Below, in pieces: positions 37,562 to 46,558 of a DNA stretch of 64,000 nt; within the stretch, counting starts at the first letter, position 1, and each line of letters begins with the position of its first letter. The notes beneath the pieces were generated by a model. The model saw only the letters and a program-made list of their open reading frames with translations. It ran no database searches and was not told the origin of the DNA. The position numbers and the translations under genes are program-made. Origin of the DNA: Maribacter forsetii DSM 18668 (lineage in GTDB: Bacteria > Bacteroidota > Bacteroidia > Flavobacteriales > Flavobacteriaceae); NCBI RefSeq assembly GCF_000744105.1, contig NZ_JQLH01000001.1, forward strand, positions 4,043,001-4,107,000, written 5' to 3'.

Positions 37562-37595
37562 GAAGCTTGTTTTAACGAACAGCTTCTTACTTAAT
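37553..37595 (+). other. 15-bp perfect hairpin over the mreB stop codon
   Basis: ATTAAGTAAGAAGCT (37553-37567) is the exact reverse complement of 37581-37595, with a 13-base loop that can pair further (GTT/AAC). It contains the mreB TAA. The sequence after it (ATTGATAG) has no U-tract, so it is not a standard terminator. An mRNA 3'-end stabiliser or an attenuator before mreC is the likeliest role. Confidence 0.7.
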
Positions 37596-37729
37596 ATTGA
37601 TAGCCTTGGATAAAATTCAAGAGCCATTTATTAATGATTATCGATAGAATTTCTGGGCTAGTCTAGAAACAATTTATCTAAAGGCAGTCTTGTTCAAAAC
37701 ACTATTATCGAGTAAAAATATAGGGGTGA

Positions 37730-38551
37730 ATGCAACAGATCATAAATTTTTTAATTAGGTATAAGATATTCTTACTTTACCTTTTTCTATTATTGATTTC
37801 CTGCATTTTTACGTTTCAGTCGCATTCGTACCACCAATCTAAATTTTTAAACTCATCTAACTACATCACCGGAAGCATCTATACCTTTTCCGATGATATT
37901 ACTTCCTATTTTGGCTTAAGAGAAGAAAACAATAAGCTTGTTGAAGAAAATAAAAGACTTAGAGATAAGTTATTTAACAACTTGGTACTTTCACCGGCTC
38001 TTATAGATTCAACATCTGTAGACTACGAAGTTATAAGAGGGCGTGTAATCAATAACAGCTATGCCGATCAGCGTAACTATATTACTATCAATAAAGGTGA
38101 AAGTGATAGTATTGTTCAAGATATGGGCGTTATTACAGATAAGGGTATTCTTGGTATCGTAGAAAATACCTCAGACAACTTTTCTACAGTACAAAGTATC
38201 TTAAGCGACAAGTCTAACATTAACGCAAAAATCAAAAACTCTAATCACTTTGGTTCTTTAGTTTGGGAAAACACCACAGATTATAATGTTGTTCAATTAA
38301 TCGATATACCAAGATTGGTACCCTTAACAATTGGTGACACCATTGTAACCGGAGCCATGAGTAGCATATTCCCTGAAAACATTCCTATTGGCACCATTAA
38401 AAGATTTGATTTAGACAACTCAAAAAGTTTCTATTTTATAGATGTAGAACTCTTTAATGACATGACCAATATTGGTACTATTTATATCATTAAAAATTTA
38501 AATCGTAAAGAAGTTTTAGAATTAGAAGCAGAAACAGAAGCCAATGATTAA
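37730..38551 (+). CDS. mreC: Rod shape-determining protein MreC
   Basis: This 273-residue protein has one N-terminal membrane helix (about 10-29), a coiled coil (about 60-85, REENNKLVEENKRLRDKL) and a periplasmic double beta-barrel (about 100-260). The typical segments are NYITINKGESDSI, GVITDKGILGIV and VPLTIGDTIVTGAMSSIFP. It activates PBP2-RodA in the elongasome. The gene is 168 bases after mreB and overlaps mreD by 8 bases. Confidence 0.95.
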   Translation: MQQIINFLIRYKIFLLYLFLLLISCIFTFQSHSYHQSKFLNSSNYITGSIYTFSDDITSYFGLREENNKLVEENKRLRDKLFNNLVLSPALIDSTSVDYEVIRGRVINNSYADQRNYITINKGESDSIVQDMGVITDKGILGIVENTSDNFSTVQSILSDKSNINAKIKNSNHFGSLVWENTTDYNVVQLIDIPRLVPLTIGDTIVTGAMSSIFPENIPIGTIKRFDLDNSKSFYFIDVELFNDMTNIGTIYIIKNLNRKEVLELEAETEAND

Positions 38552-39053
38552 CAACACTTCATTTTTAATTGTGCTCCGATTTATTTTATTGGTACTACTG
38601 CAAGTGTTAGTATTCAATAAACTGAATTTCTTTGGCTATATAAATCCGTTGATTTATATTCTTTTCCTTTATTGGTATCCTATCAAACAAAATAGAACTA
38701 CCTTTATAATTCTATGCTTTTTCTTAGGATTATGTGTAGATATTTTTTCTGACACACTTGCCATAAACGCAGCAGCTACCGTTACCATAGCTTATCTTCG
38801 ACCAACCATTATGCGTTTTGTCTTTGGTGTCAATTATGAATTTCAAAGTTTTAAGTTAAACAACAGTACCAAGGCACAACAATTCACGTTTTTAGCGTTA
38901 TTGATTATAATACATCATTTGGTATACTTTACGTTAGAAATTTTCAGCTTTTCAAATAGCCTGTTAATTTTACAAAAAACGATTATAGTAGGTATTGCCA
39001 CATTGATTTTAGGAATGTTGTTCAGTACATTATTCAGCAGTAAAAAAGAATGA
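38544..39053 (+). CDS. mreD: Rod shape-determining protein MreD
   Basis: This 169-residue inner-membrane protein has about five hydrophobic helices, including FGYINPLIYILFLYWYPI and CFFLGLCVDIFSDTLAINAAA; the GLxxDxxS core is the MreD signature. It links MreC to the rest of the elongasome. It overlaps mreC by 8 bases and the PBP2 gene by 4 bases (ATGA), indicating translational coupling. Confidence 0.93.
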   Translation: MINNTSFLIVLRFILLVLLQVLVFNKLNFFGYINPLIYILFLYWYPIKQNRTTFIILCFFLGLCVDIFSDTLAINAAATVTIAYLRPTIMRFVFGVNYEFQSFKLNNSTKAQQFTFLALLIIIHHLVYFTLEIFSFSNSLLILQKTIIVGIATLILGMLFSTLFSSKKE

Positions 39054-40918
39054 GAAAAATTCTTTTATCATCAATTATAATTGTCATCGCCATTACATTT
39101 TTGGGAAGGCTGTCCTATTTGCAAATTTTTAGTTTTTCTGCAGAGCAAGTTTTAGAGGATCCGGCAATTAAAGCTATTTATGATTATCCTGAACGCGGCT
39201 ATATTTATGATCGTAACGGTCATCTTTTAGTTGGTAACGATCCCGCATATGATGTCATGGTAATCCCAAGAGAAGTTAAACCTTTAGATACTTTAGAGTT
39301 TTGTGGGTTATTAGGAATTGACAAAGAAAAATTCGTCAAAAAACTAAAAAAAGCAAGGGTATATTCTCCAAGACTACCCTCTGTACTGGTACCTCAACTA
39401 TCAAAACAAGATTACGCCAAGCTACAAGAGAAAATGCGTAAATACAAAGGCTTTTATATTCAAAAGCGATCTTTGCGCTATTATGACACTCCTAGCGCGG
39501 CAAACGTTCTAGGCTACATCAGTGAAGTAAACGAAGGTGATTTAGCGGTCAATAAATACTATGTTCAAGGCGAATTAAAAGGAAGAACAGGAGTTGAACG
39601 CTATTACGAAGACCTATTAAGAGGCAGAAAAGGTGTTCAGTACATTCAGAAAGATCGATTCAACAGGGATATTGGACCATATAAAAACGGAACCATAGAC
39701 ACCTTACCTGAGCAAGGAAAACAAATAAGTATTACCATAGATAAAACGCTGCAGGAATATGGCGAGTTATTGATGAACGGAAAAAGAGGTGGTATTGTCG
39801 CCATTGAACCAGCAACCGGTGAAATTCTTTCTATGATTTCAGGACCAACATACGACCCAGCTTTGCTAGTAGGTCGTGAACGTTCTAAAAATTACACGAA
39901 ACTCTATAACGACACTATAGCAAACCCAACTTGGGATCGTTCTATTCACGCACAACAACCACCTGGCTCACCATTTAAAACCTTAAATGCTTTAATTGCT
40001 TTACAAGAAGGTGTTCTAGATGAAAATACAACCATACAATGTTACCACGGATTTTACGTGGGCAAGAAAAAAAGAGGTTGTCACTGTGGTGGCGGTTTAC
40101 GAAACTTGAACAAAGGAATATCACAATCTTGTAACGCTTACTTTGCAGGAGCGTTCAGAAAAATATATGAAAAATTTGAAACTACAGATGAAGGCATGGA
40201 TGTGTGGGAAAAACACATGCGAAGCTTTGGTCTAGGTGATTATTTAGGTTACGATTTACCATTTGGACAAAAAGGACGTATACCTAGTAAAGAATACTAC
40301 GACAAATGGTACGGAGATAATCGATGGAGTTCTTCTTACATTATATCTAATTCTATCGGACAAGGAGAAATATTGGCTACACCGGTGCAGTTAGCGAATA
40401 TGACGGCAGCTATTGCCAATAGAGGTCATTATTTTACTCCGCATATCTTAAAGAAAATTGAAGGCAAGGATATCACCGAACCTAAATTTACAGAAGCCAA
40501 ACACACTACAATTGATCCAAAACACTTTGAACCAGTAGTACAAGGTATGGCAGATGTTTATGTAAGTGGTACTGCAAGATGGTTACAAATTCCAGGTATT
40601 GAAGTGGCCGGAAAAACAGGAACCGCAGAAAATTTCACTAAAATTGATGGCGTACGTACACAATTGACAGACCACTCGGTATTTGTAGCATTCGCACCAG
40701 TTGACGATCCTAAAATTGCAATTGCGGTATATATAGAAAATGGATATTTTGGATCAAGATATGCCGGGCATATTGCTACTCTTATGATTGAAAAGTATCT
40801 GAAAGGTGAAATTACCTTAAAGACACTTGAAAAAAGAATGCTTGAAAAAACTTTAGAAGCAGAATACGCGAAACCCTACAGTGGGGAGGAGTTCAAAATT
40901 AACGAGCGTGTCTGGTAA
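39050..40918 (+). CDS. mrdA: Penicillin-binding protein 2 (elongasome transpeptidase)
   Basis: This 622-residue class B PBP has an N-terminal membrane anchor (about 4-24), a pedestal (about 45-225) and a transpeptidase domain. The active-site motifs are S307-P-F-K310, S360-C-N362 and KTGTAEN (near 524). It cross-links peptidoglycan during lateral growth, with RodA as its glycosyltransferase partner. An insertion between the first two motifs contains C331, C344 and C346 (CYHGF...GCHCGGG), plus C361 beside the second motif, which may form disulfides or bind metal in the periplasm. The end overlaps the rodA start. Confidence 0.96.
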   Translation: MRKILLSSIIIVIAITFLGRLSYLQIFSFSAEQVLEDPAIKAIYDYPERGYIYDRNGHLLVGNDPAYDVMVIPREVKPLDTLEFCGLLGIDKEKFVKKLKKARVYSPRLPSVLVPQLSKQDYAKLQEKMRKYKGFYIQKRSLRYYDTPSAANVLGYISEVNEGDLAVNKYYVQGELKGRTGVERYYEDLLRGRKGVQYIQKDRFNRDIGPYKNGTIDTLPEQGKQISITIDKTLQEYGELLMNGKRGGIVAIEPATGEILSMISGPTYDPALLVGRERSKNYTKLYNDTIANPTWDRSIHAQQPPGSPFKTLNALIALQEGVLDENTTIQCYHGFYVGKKKRGCHCGGGLRNLNKGISQSCNAYFAGAFRKIYEKFETTDEGMDVWEKHMRSFGLGDYLGYDLPFGQKGRIPSKEYYDKWYGDNRWSSSYIISNSIGQGEILATPVQLANMTAAIANRGHYFTPHILKKIEGKDITEPKFTEAKHTTIDPKHFEPVVQGMADVYVSGTARWLQIPGIEVAGKTGTAENFTKIDGVRTQLTDHSVFVAFAPVDDPKIAIAVYIENGYFGSRYAGHIATLMIEKYLKGEITLKTLEKRMLEKTLEAEYAKPYSGEEFKINERVW

Positions 40919-42191
40919 AAGTGTTTTAAAAAGAATTGATTGGCTAAGTGTATTTATCTATTTCGCACTTGTACTTATTGGCTGGATCAATATATACTCT
41001 AGTACATTTACCGACGAGCATAGCTCTATTTTTGACTTTAGTACTTTATACGGCAAACAACTCTTTTTTATTGGGGTCAGCCTAGTTACCATAGTCTTAG
41101 TGCTCGCATTAGAAGTAAATTTTTACGAACGGTTTTCAAGTTTACTCTATCTCATATCCATGGTATCGTTACTTGGACTATTTGTTTTTGGTAAGACCAT
41201 TGCAGGAGCTACCTCATGGTACGACCTTGGTTTTTTTAACCTTCAGCCTTCAGAACTTGCAAAAGTAGCTACTGCTCTTGCACTTGCTAAATATCTTAGC
41301 GACATTCAAACAGATATCAAACGAAGAAAAGATCAGTTATATGCACTTTTAATTATATTGGTACCTGCCATTTTAATTATACCACAGCCTGATCCGGGCA
41401 GCGCACTAGTATTCTTTGCAATGATTTTTGTGATTTTCAGAGAAGGTCTACCATTGTACTATTTGGTTATTCTATTAAGTCTTATTCTAGTTTTTGTCAT
41501 TACACTAATGTTTGGTACCGTATGGCTTATAATAGGTTTGGCATTAACGATTATTCTATTATATACTTTAAAACGTAAGTCATTAAAAATTCCGGTAATA
41601 CCGCTTAGTCTAATTAGTGTAGCTGTTATTCTATTCTCGCTTTCGGTAAATTTCGTTTTCAATAACGTATTCGAGCAACGCCATAGGGATCGCTTTGGTT
41701 TATGGTTACGTTTAGAGAAAGATCCTAAAAAACTGGAACAAATAAGAAAATCGATTGGATACAACACGTATCAATCTGAAAAGGCAATTGAATCTGGCGG
41801 ATTCTTCGGAAAAGGGTTTTTAGAAGGAACACGAACAAAAGGAGATTTTGTACCTGAACAGCATACCGATTATATATTTAGTACTGTTGGTGAGGAATGG
41901 GGGTTTTTAGGAACGGCAACAGTAATTATTCTATTCACCGTATTGTTTCTGCGGTTAATTTCTTTAGCAGAACGACAAAAAAATGCTTTCGCTAGAATGT
42001 ATGGATACGGAGTTATTTCAATTCTACTAATTCACTATTTCATTAACATAGGCATGGTAATCGGTATTCTACCTACTATTGGTATTCCCCTGCCCTTTTT
42101 TAGTTATGGTGGATCTGGACTCTTATTTTTTACAATTCTACTCTTTATTTTTTTAAGGTTAGATACGAATAGACTAAAGGAGAGTTTCTAA
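40881..42191 (+). CDS. rodA: Rod shape-determining glycosyltransferase RodA (SEDS family)
   Basis: This protein of up to 436 residues has about ten membrane helices. SEDS hallmarks are present: WYDLGFFNLQPSELAKVATALALA, QPDPGSALVF, PEQHTDYIFSTVGEEWGFLG and GILPTIGIPLPFFSYGGSGLL. RodA polymerises lipid II into glycan strands with PBP2. The start is uncertain: GTG at 40881 overlaps mrdA by 38 bases, and another in-frame GTG at 40908 would overlap by 11. The conserved family region starts near SVLKRIDWL, which favours 40908. The stop codon shares four bases with the convergent nuclease gene. Confidence 0.95.
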   Translation: MGRSSKLTSVSGKSVLKRIDWLSVFIYFALVLIGWINIYSSTFTDEHSSIFDFSTLYGKQLFFIGVSLVTIVLVLALEVNFYERFSSLLYLISMVSLLGLFVFGKTIAGATSWYDLGFFNLQPSELAKVATALALAKYLSDIQTDIKRRKDQLYALLIILVPAILIIPQPDPGSALVFFAMIFVIFREGLPLYYLVILLSLILVFVITLMFGTVWLIIGLALTIILLYTLKRKSLKIPVIPLSLISVAVILFSLSVNFVFNNVFEQRHRDRFGLWLRLEKDPKKLEQIRKSIGYNTYQSEKAIESGGFFGKGFLEGTRTKGDFVPEQHTDYIFSTVGEEWGFLGTATVIILFTVLFLRLISLAERQKNAFARMYGYGVISILLIHYFINIGMVIGILPTIGIPLPFFSYGGSGLLFFTILLFIFLRLDTNRLKESF

Positions 42192-43000
42192 AACTTCCAC
42201 CCCACCGTATTCTTACTCGCCTCAAAAGCCCTTTGTTGTTTTTCCGGTAGCTCAGGAAAGAAGTCGATTCCTGTTTCTTTTTCTATCTCATCAATTGATA
42301 CTACGAAATTTCGTAAAGATGTAAACTGAGGTTTATTCGGCATTAAAAAAGATAAAGTATAAATCTTATCTCCCTTTTTACGGGCTATAATCTTATAAAA
42401 AGCATCTGGCACATCAACATCTTCCTGCCCGATCTCTTCTAGACCACTTTCTAACACTCCGCCAGTAAATATATATAAAGTTCCATATTGCTTTGCCCAG
42501 CGTCTTGTTTGCTGCTCCAAGTCGTTCCAAATACCTGCATTGAACTCTCTGTCTTGCGGACTTATATTACTTGTATAAAATGTTTCATTGTATGCTTGTA
42601 AAGAAAACCTACGATCACCGGCTGGCACTAAATGTCCACGATCATAACCTGATCCCTTATAATTTCGCCAATCGGCAGATTTAGAGGAAACAAACGGATC
42701 CTCTATAAAATACGGTCGCTTTCTATCATCATAAGTTAGATGGCTTTTACTTAGCGTATACGCTACCCACTCTGCTTGCTCATAAGGTTCATTGTACGAT
42801 AATGTAAAAAACTCATGATTTACAATCTCACCCGTTGTAGACGATGGCAAGAGCTCTTTGGGGAAATCATTAGTAGTAACTTCTTCGTTGCTTTTGGAAT
42901 ATGTAGCGGGAGTATAAAAGTTTTCAAACAGCCAAAAACCTATAATACAGACAAGAATTAAAATACTATATAGAGATCTATTTTTTTTACGGTAAGCCAT
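42188..43000 (-). CDS. DNA/RNA non-specific endonuclease (NUC1 family), exported
   Basis: This 270-residue protein has an N-terminal signal anchor (about 10-25). The beta-beta-alpha-metal nuclease core has the catalytic motif DRGHLVPAGDRR (His as general base) and the metal Asn in NISPQDREFNAGIWNDLEQ. Such enzymes cut single- and double-stranded DNA and RNA with Mg2+, usually outside the cytoplasm, for nutrient gain or defence. The promoter at 43005-43038 has near-ideal elements and predicts a leaderless mRNA. The gene ends convergently with rodA, overlapping by four bases. Confidence 0.93.
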   Translation of the reverse strand: MAYRKKNRSLYSILILVCIIGFWLFENFYTPATYSKSNEEVTTNDFPKELLPSSTTGEIVNHEFFTLSYNEPYEQAEWVAYTLSKSHLTYDDRKRPYFIEDPFVSSKSADWRNYKGSGYDRGHLVPAGDRRFSLQAYNETFYTSNISPQDREFNAGIWNDLEQQTRRWAKQYGTLYIFTGGVLESGLEEIGQEDVDVPDAFYKIIARKKGDKIYTLSFLMPNKPQFTSLRNFVVSIDEIEKETGIDFFPELPEKQQRAFEASKNTVGWKF

Positions 43001-43004
43001 ACGT

Positions 43005-43038
43005 CAAAATTACCTAATTTTGTAAAATATAAGGCAAA
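43005..43038 (-). promoter_or_regulatory. Promoter of the endonuclease gene (leaderless geometry)
   Basis: On the minus strand TTTG (43038-43035), a 22-base spacer and an exact -7 element TAATTTTG (43012-43005) are followed by ACGT and the ATG at 43000. Initiation five bases after the element would fall on the start codon. A TAATTTTG also reads on the plus strand at 43015-43022, facing msrB. Confidence 0.65.
43015..43022 (+). promoter_or_regulatory. Possible -7 element for msrB-msrA
   Basis: TAATTTTG matches TAnnTTTG on the plus strand, 64 bases before the msrB ATG and back-to-back with the endonuclease -7 element. There is no good -33 match. Confidence 0.35.
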
Positions 43039-43086
43039 TTACCGACCAATAAACCTAGTAAACAAAGTCTAAACGAAAGGAAAATT

Positions 43087-43548
43087 ATGATGTTAACTTG
43101 GAAAGATATAATTCATTTTTCAGTGAACGGTAACCCTGAACCTGATAGACGAGTTGAAAAAACCGAACAGGAATGGAAAGAGATCTTGACACCTGAACAG
43201 TTTAGAGTTACTCGAAAAAAAGGTACTGAAGCCCCACATTCCGGCGCGCTTTGCACTGCTCACGAAGCTGGCAAATATGAATGTATTTGTTGTGGTACAC
43301 CACTTTTTGATTCTACTATAAAATTCGAATCTGGTACTGGCTGGCCCAGTTTTACGCAACCTATAAAAGAAAATGCTATTAAATACCATAAAGATACTTC
43401 TTTTGGAATGGTACGAGTAGAAGTCATGTGCAATACATGTGATGCGCATTTAGGTCATATATTCCCTGACGGACCAGAACCTAGTGGATTACGTTACTGC
43501 ATTAATTCGGAATCTATGCAATTAGAAAAGGAGGAATCTCATGGCTAA
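43087..43548 (+). CDS. msrB: Peptide-methionine (R)-S-oxide reductase MsrB
   Basis: This 153-residue enzyme reduces methionine-R-sulfoxide in proteins. Zinc is held by two CxxC pairs, CICCG and CNTCDAHLGH. The catalytic cysteine is in LRYCINSESM. Conserved FESGTGWPSFTQP is present. There is no signal peptide, so it is cytoplasmic. An AAGGAAAA Shine-Dalgarno-like run precedes the ATG. It overlaps msrA by 8 bases, and both repair stereoisomers of the same damage. Confidence 0.97.
   Translation: MMLTWKDIIHFSVNGNPEPDRRVEKTEQEWKEILTPEQFRVTRKKGTEAPHSGALCTAHEAGKYECICCGTPLFDSTIKFESGTGWPSFTQPIKENAIKYHKDTSFGMVRVEVMCNTCDAHLGHIFPDGPEPSGLRYCINSESMQLEKEESHG
43527..43534 (+). promoter_or_regulatory. Strong Shine-Dalgarno sequence for msrA
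   Basis: AAAGGAGG lies six bases before the msrA ATG at 43541, inside the last codons of msrB. Full anti-SD matches are uncommon in Bacteroidota, where most genes rely on weak or absent SDs. Confidence 0.7.
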
Positions 43549-44083
43549 TACTAATTTAGAAATCGCTACAGTTGGTGGTGGTTGCTTTTGGTGTACCGAA
43601 GCGGTATTTCAAGAGGTAAAGGGCATACACAAAGTAGTTTCTGGATATACTGGAGGTAAAGCTCCGGGGAGACCTACCTATAGAGAAATCTGTTCTGGTT
43701 TAACGGGACATGCAGAGGTAATTCAGGTTACTTTTGACCCTAGTATCATTTTCTATGAAGATATCTTAATTATTTTCATGACTACACATGACCCTACTTC
43801 TTTGAACAGACAGGGAGCTGATACTGGTACTCAATACCGTTCTGTTATTTATTTTCATAATGACGAACAAGAGCAAAAAGCAAAAGTAGTATTGAATGAA
43901 ATGCAAGCAGTATATGAGAAGCCAATTGTAACTGAATTAAGTCCTTTAGGTATTTTCTACGATGCAGAAGAGTATCATCAAGATTATTACAAGAACAATT
44001 CTGAACAAGGATATTGCCAAGTTGTAATCAACCCAAAGTTGGCTAAACTTAGACAATTACATGCAGACAAACTTTTATCATAG
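43541..44083 (+). CDS. msrA: Peptide-methionine (S)-S-oxide reductase MsrA
   Basis: This 180-residue enzyme has the catalytic motif GGGCFWCTEAVFQ and the conserved VVSGYTGG, THDPTSLNRQGADTGTQYRS and AEEYHQDYY. It reduces methionine-S-sulfoxide in proteins and free form. It is cytoplasmic by lack of a signal peptide. Its start lies inside msrB behind a very strong ribosome-binding site, which should give it at least equal expression. A bidirectional terminator follows. Confidence 0.97.
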   Translation: MANTNLEIATVGGGCFWCTEAVFQEVKGIHKVVSGYTGGKAPGRPTYREICSGLTGHAEVIQVTFDPSIIFYEDILIIFMTTHDPTSLNRQGADTGTQYRSVIYFHNDEQEQKAKVVLNEMQAVYEKPIVTELSPLGIFYDAEEYHQDYYKNNSEQGYCQVVINPKLAKLRQLHADKLLS

Positions 44084-44125
44084 ATACAATTTCGGTTTAT
44101 TTTTAACGCTAAAAAATAAACGAAT

Positions 44126-44160
44126 AAAAAAGCCGCTACATGTCTTATGTAGCGGCTTTT
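44126..44160. terminator. Bidirectional terminator between msrA and prc
   Basis: A 14-bp stem (44128-44141 with 44147-44160; core GCCGCTACAT/ATGTAGCGGC) with loop GTCTT has T's on the right and A's on the left. It can end both the msrBA (plus) and prc (minus) transcripts. Confidence 0.9.
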
Positions 44161-44177
44161 ACTTATCTAAAAACTAT

Positions 44178-46367
44178 TTAATTCTTTACACTAGCCAATT
44201 TTCCATGCTTAATGTTATTCATTTTTAAGTCTTCTAAAACATTTACCGCTTCTTCAACATAAACATCTTTAGCTAAATTCTTATGCCATCTGTTACGTTT
44301 TTCACGCAATACAGAGTCTTTAGTAAATAACTGCTCTTCATACCCTAAAGACTTAAACGTTAGCTTAGAATCATAATCAGTCAAGGTTTTAAAGTAATTT
44401 GACTGTTCTTTATCTTTATTCTTTTCTTCTTTGTACGTATCAAAATTTAAAGAGATTTCAGTTTCATCTTGTTCAGCCTTTAACCACTTTGCATTCTCCT
44501 CAATTAATTTTATTTGTTGACTAGCTGCCATTCGCTTTTCACTATCGGCAATAGTCTTCTCATAATTAATATAACCTTCCCACGGCTTATAATCTGCAGG
44601 AGTGATTTTATCCCAACCTAAAGGGTTAGATTGATCTCTTTCTCCTAAATCAATATAGCTATATCTATCTGGTACAACAATATCACTCTTAACACCTTCT
44701 AACTGCGTAGACCCTCCGTTTATTCTATAGAACTTTTGAGTTGTAATCTTAATAGCACCTAAATCTCCATGCTCATTACTACGCAACATATTGTTCAAAG
44801 GAATAACGTTTTGTACCGTTCCTTTACCAAACGTTTGCTTGCTACCTATTACAATAGCTCTTTTATAATCTTGCATTGCAGCAGCTAAAATTTCAGAAGC
44901 AGAAGCAGATAATTCGTTTACAAGAATTACCAATGGACCATCCCACTGAATTCTTTCATCCTTATCATCATATACATCTTTACCTTTATCCTTAGATTGT
45001 ACCTGAACGATTGGGCCATCTTCAATAAACAAACCTGCCATTTCAACAACAGTCTTTAAAGACCCACCACCATTATCACGTAAATCTAAGATAAGACCTT
45101 CCATGCCTTCTTCTTTTAAACGCTCTACCTCTTTGGCAACATCAGTTGCTGCATTTCTTTCGCTGTAATCATTGAAATCAACATAAAACTTTGGAAGATT
45201 GATAATTCCGAATTTCTCTTCACCCTTAATAATATTGGCAGATTTAGCGTAAGACTCTTCTAATTCAACAACATCTCTTGTTAAAGAAACAACATCTAAA
45301 GATCCATCTACTTTTCTAACAGTCAAATCTACAATAGTACCTTGGGCACCTTTTATCAATTTAATGGCATCGTCTAAACGCATACCTACAATATTGATCG
45401 GCTCTTCTCCATTCTGACCAACTTTAATGATTTCATCACCAACTTCTAATCTTTGATCTCTCCATACTGGTCCTCCAGAAATAATCTCTACAATTTTTGC
45501 CCCTTCAGATTTTTTCTGAAGTCTTGCTCCAATTCCTTCGAATTTACCTGACATACTGGTATCAAACTTTTCTTTTTCTTCTGGAGCAAAATAGAAAGTA
45601 TGTGGGTCAAACTCATCTACAATCGTATTAATATATTGTACAAACCAATCTTTACGTTCTAAATCTTGAACAAAATCAAAGAATTCATCTAATGTTTTTT
45701 CAGTTGATTCTCTAGACTCTAATTCTGCCTCTTCAGGTGTATGTGCGCCATGGTCATCGTCATCATTTAATTTAACATTATCCAACACCTCTACCGTTTC
45801 GCCATTTTCATGCTTTTTAGTTGAAACAACTTCTTTCTCCATTTGAGAAATCTTAGAATCATAGTTACCTAAAGTTGCATATTTCAACTGCTTTCTCCAA
45901 CGTTCTTTTAATTCTTTACGATTTGCAGCAAAAGGTTCTTCGTCATATTTAATGCTGATGCTTTCATTCTCTGAATAATCAAACGGAGTTTCAAGCACTT
46001 CTTTGTAAATACCTTTGGCATCTTCCATACGCTCCATCAATCTTTCATATACCACATTAAAGAAAGTGATATCCGTATTTTTGATTTCATCATCTATCTG
46101 ATACTTATACTTCTCAAATTCAGCAATATCAGATGCTATAAAATATCTTTTGGTAGGATCAATAACGTCAATAAAATCTTCAAACACATGTACCGAAAAA
46201 TCATCGTTAAGCGCTTTAGGCTCATAATGTCCTTTTTCTAACACATAGGTTATTAAATCTAACAACAATTTATCCTTGTCATCATTTTCAAAAGTCTTAT
46301 TTGTAAAACTGCACGATGCTACGGCCGCGAGCATCAATAACAGTACGTAGGCTAAATTTCTTTTCAT
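44178..46367 (-). CDS. prc: Carboxy-terminal processing (tail-specific) protease Prc, S41 family
   Basis: The protein has 729 residues from ATG 46367; nine further in-frame codons upstream are unlikely because the lipoprotein signal starts at MKRNLAYVLLL with lipobox VASC. The order is an N-terminal helical region, a PDZ domain (about 250-340, GKFEGIGARLQ), and an S41 protease domain with catalytic Ser in NELSASASEIL and Lys in KQTFGKGTVQ. A C-terminal Tsp-type domain (DUF3340) follows. It degrades or trims periplasmic proteins by their C-termini, including wall hydrolases in other bacteria. Confidence 0.95.
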   Translation of the reverse strand: MKRNLAYVLLLMLAAVASCSFTNKTFENDDKDKLLLDLITYVLEKGHYEPKALNDDFSVHVFEDFIDVIDPTKRYFIASDIAEFEKYKYQIDDEIKNTDITFFNVVYERLMERMEDAKGIYKEVLETPFDYSENESISIKYDEEPFAANRKELKERWRKQLKYATLGNYDSKISQMEKEVVSTKKHENGETVEVLDNVKLNDDDDHGAHTPEEAELESRESTEKTLDEFFDFVQDLERKDWFVQYINTIVDEFDPHTFYFAPEEKEKFDTSMSGKFEGIGARLQKKSEGAKIVEIISGGPVWRDQRLEVGDEIIKVGQNGEEPINIVGMRLDDAIKLIKGAQGTIVDLTVRKVDGSLDVVSLTRDVVELEESYAKSANIIKGEEKFGIINLPKFYVDFNDYSERNAATDVAKEVERLKEEGMEGLILDLRDNGGGSLKTVVEMAGLFIEDGPIVQVQSKDKGKDVYDDKDERIQWDGPLVILVNELSASASEILAAAMQDYKRAIVIGSKQTFGKGTVQNVIPLNNMLRSNEHGDLGAIKITTQKFYRINGGSTQLEGVKSDIVVPDRYSYIDLGERDQSNPLGWDKITPADYKPWEGYINYEKTIADSEKRMAASQQIKLIEENAKWLKAEQDETEISLNFDTYKEEKNKDKEQSNYFKTLTDYDSKLTFKSLGYEEQLFTKDSVLREKRNRWHKNLAKDVYVEEAVNVLEDLKMNNIKHGKLASVKN

Positions 46368-46558
46368 AAAATTATCTTTTACTTTCCTTTTCAATATCTC
46401 CGAATTTGAGGGTTAAAAGCAGCAACAAAAGCTACTTAAACCCCTAAGGTAAAGAAAAAACCATGCCAATTAAATCTGCTTAGGACTAATTTTTTGTTAA
46501 ACGGCATTTCGGACTTATCATATTTAAAAACGTATTTTTACTACAGAAAGTATACGCT

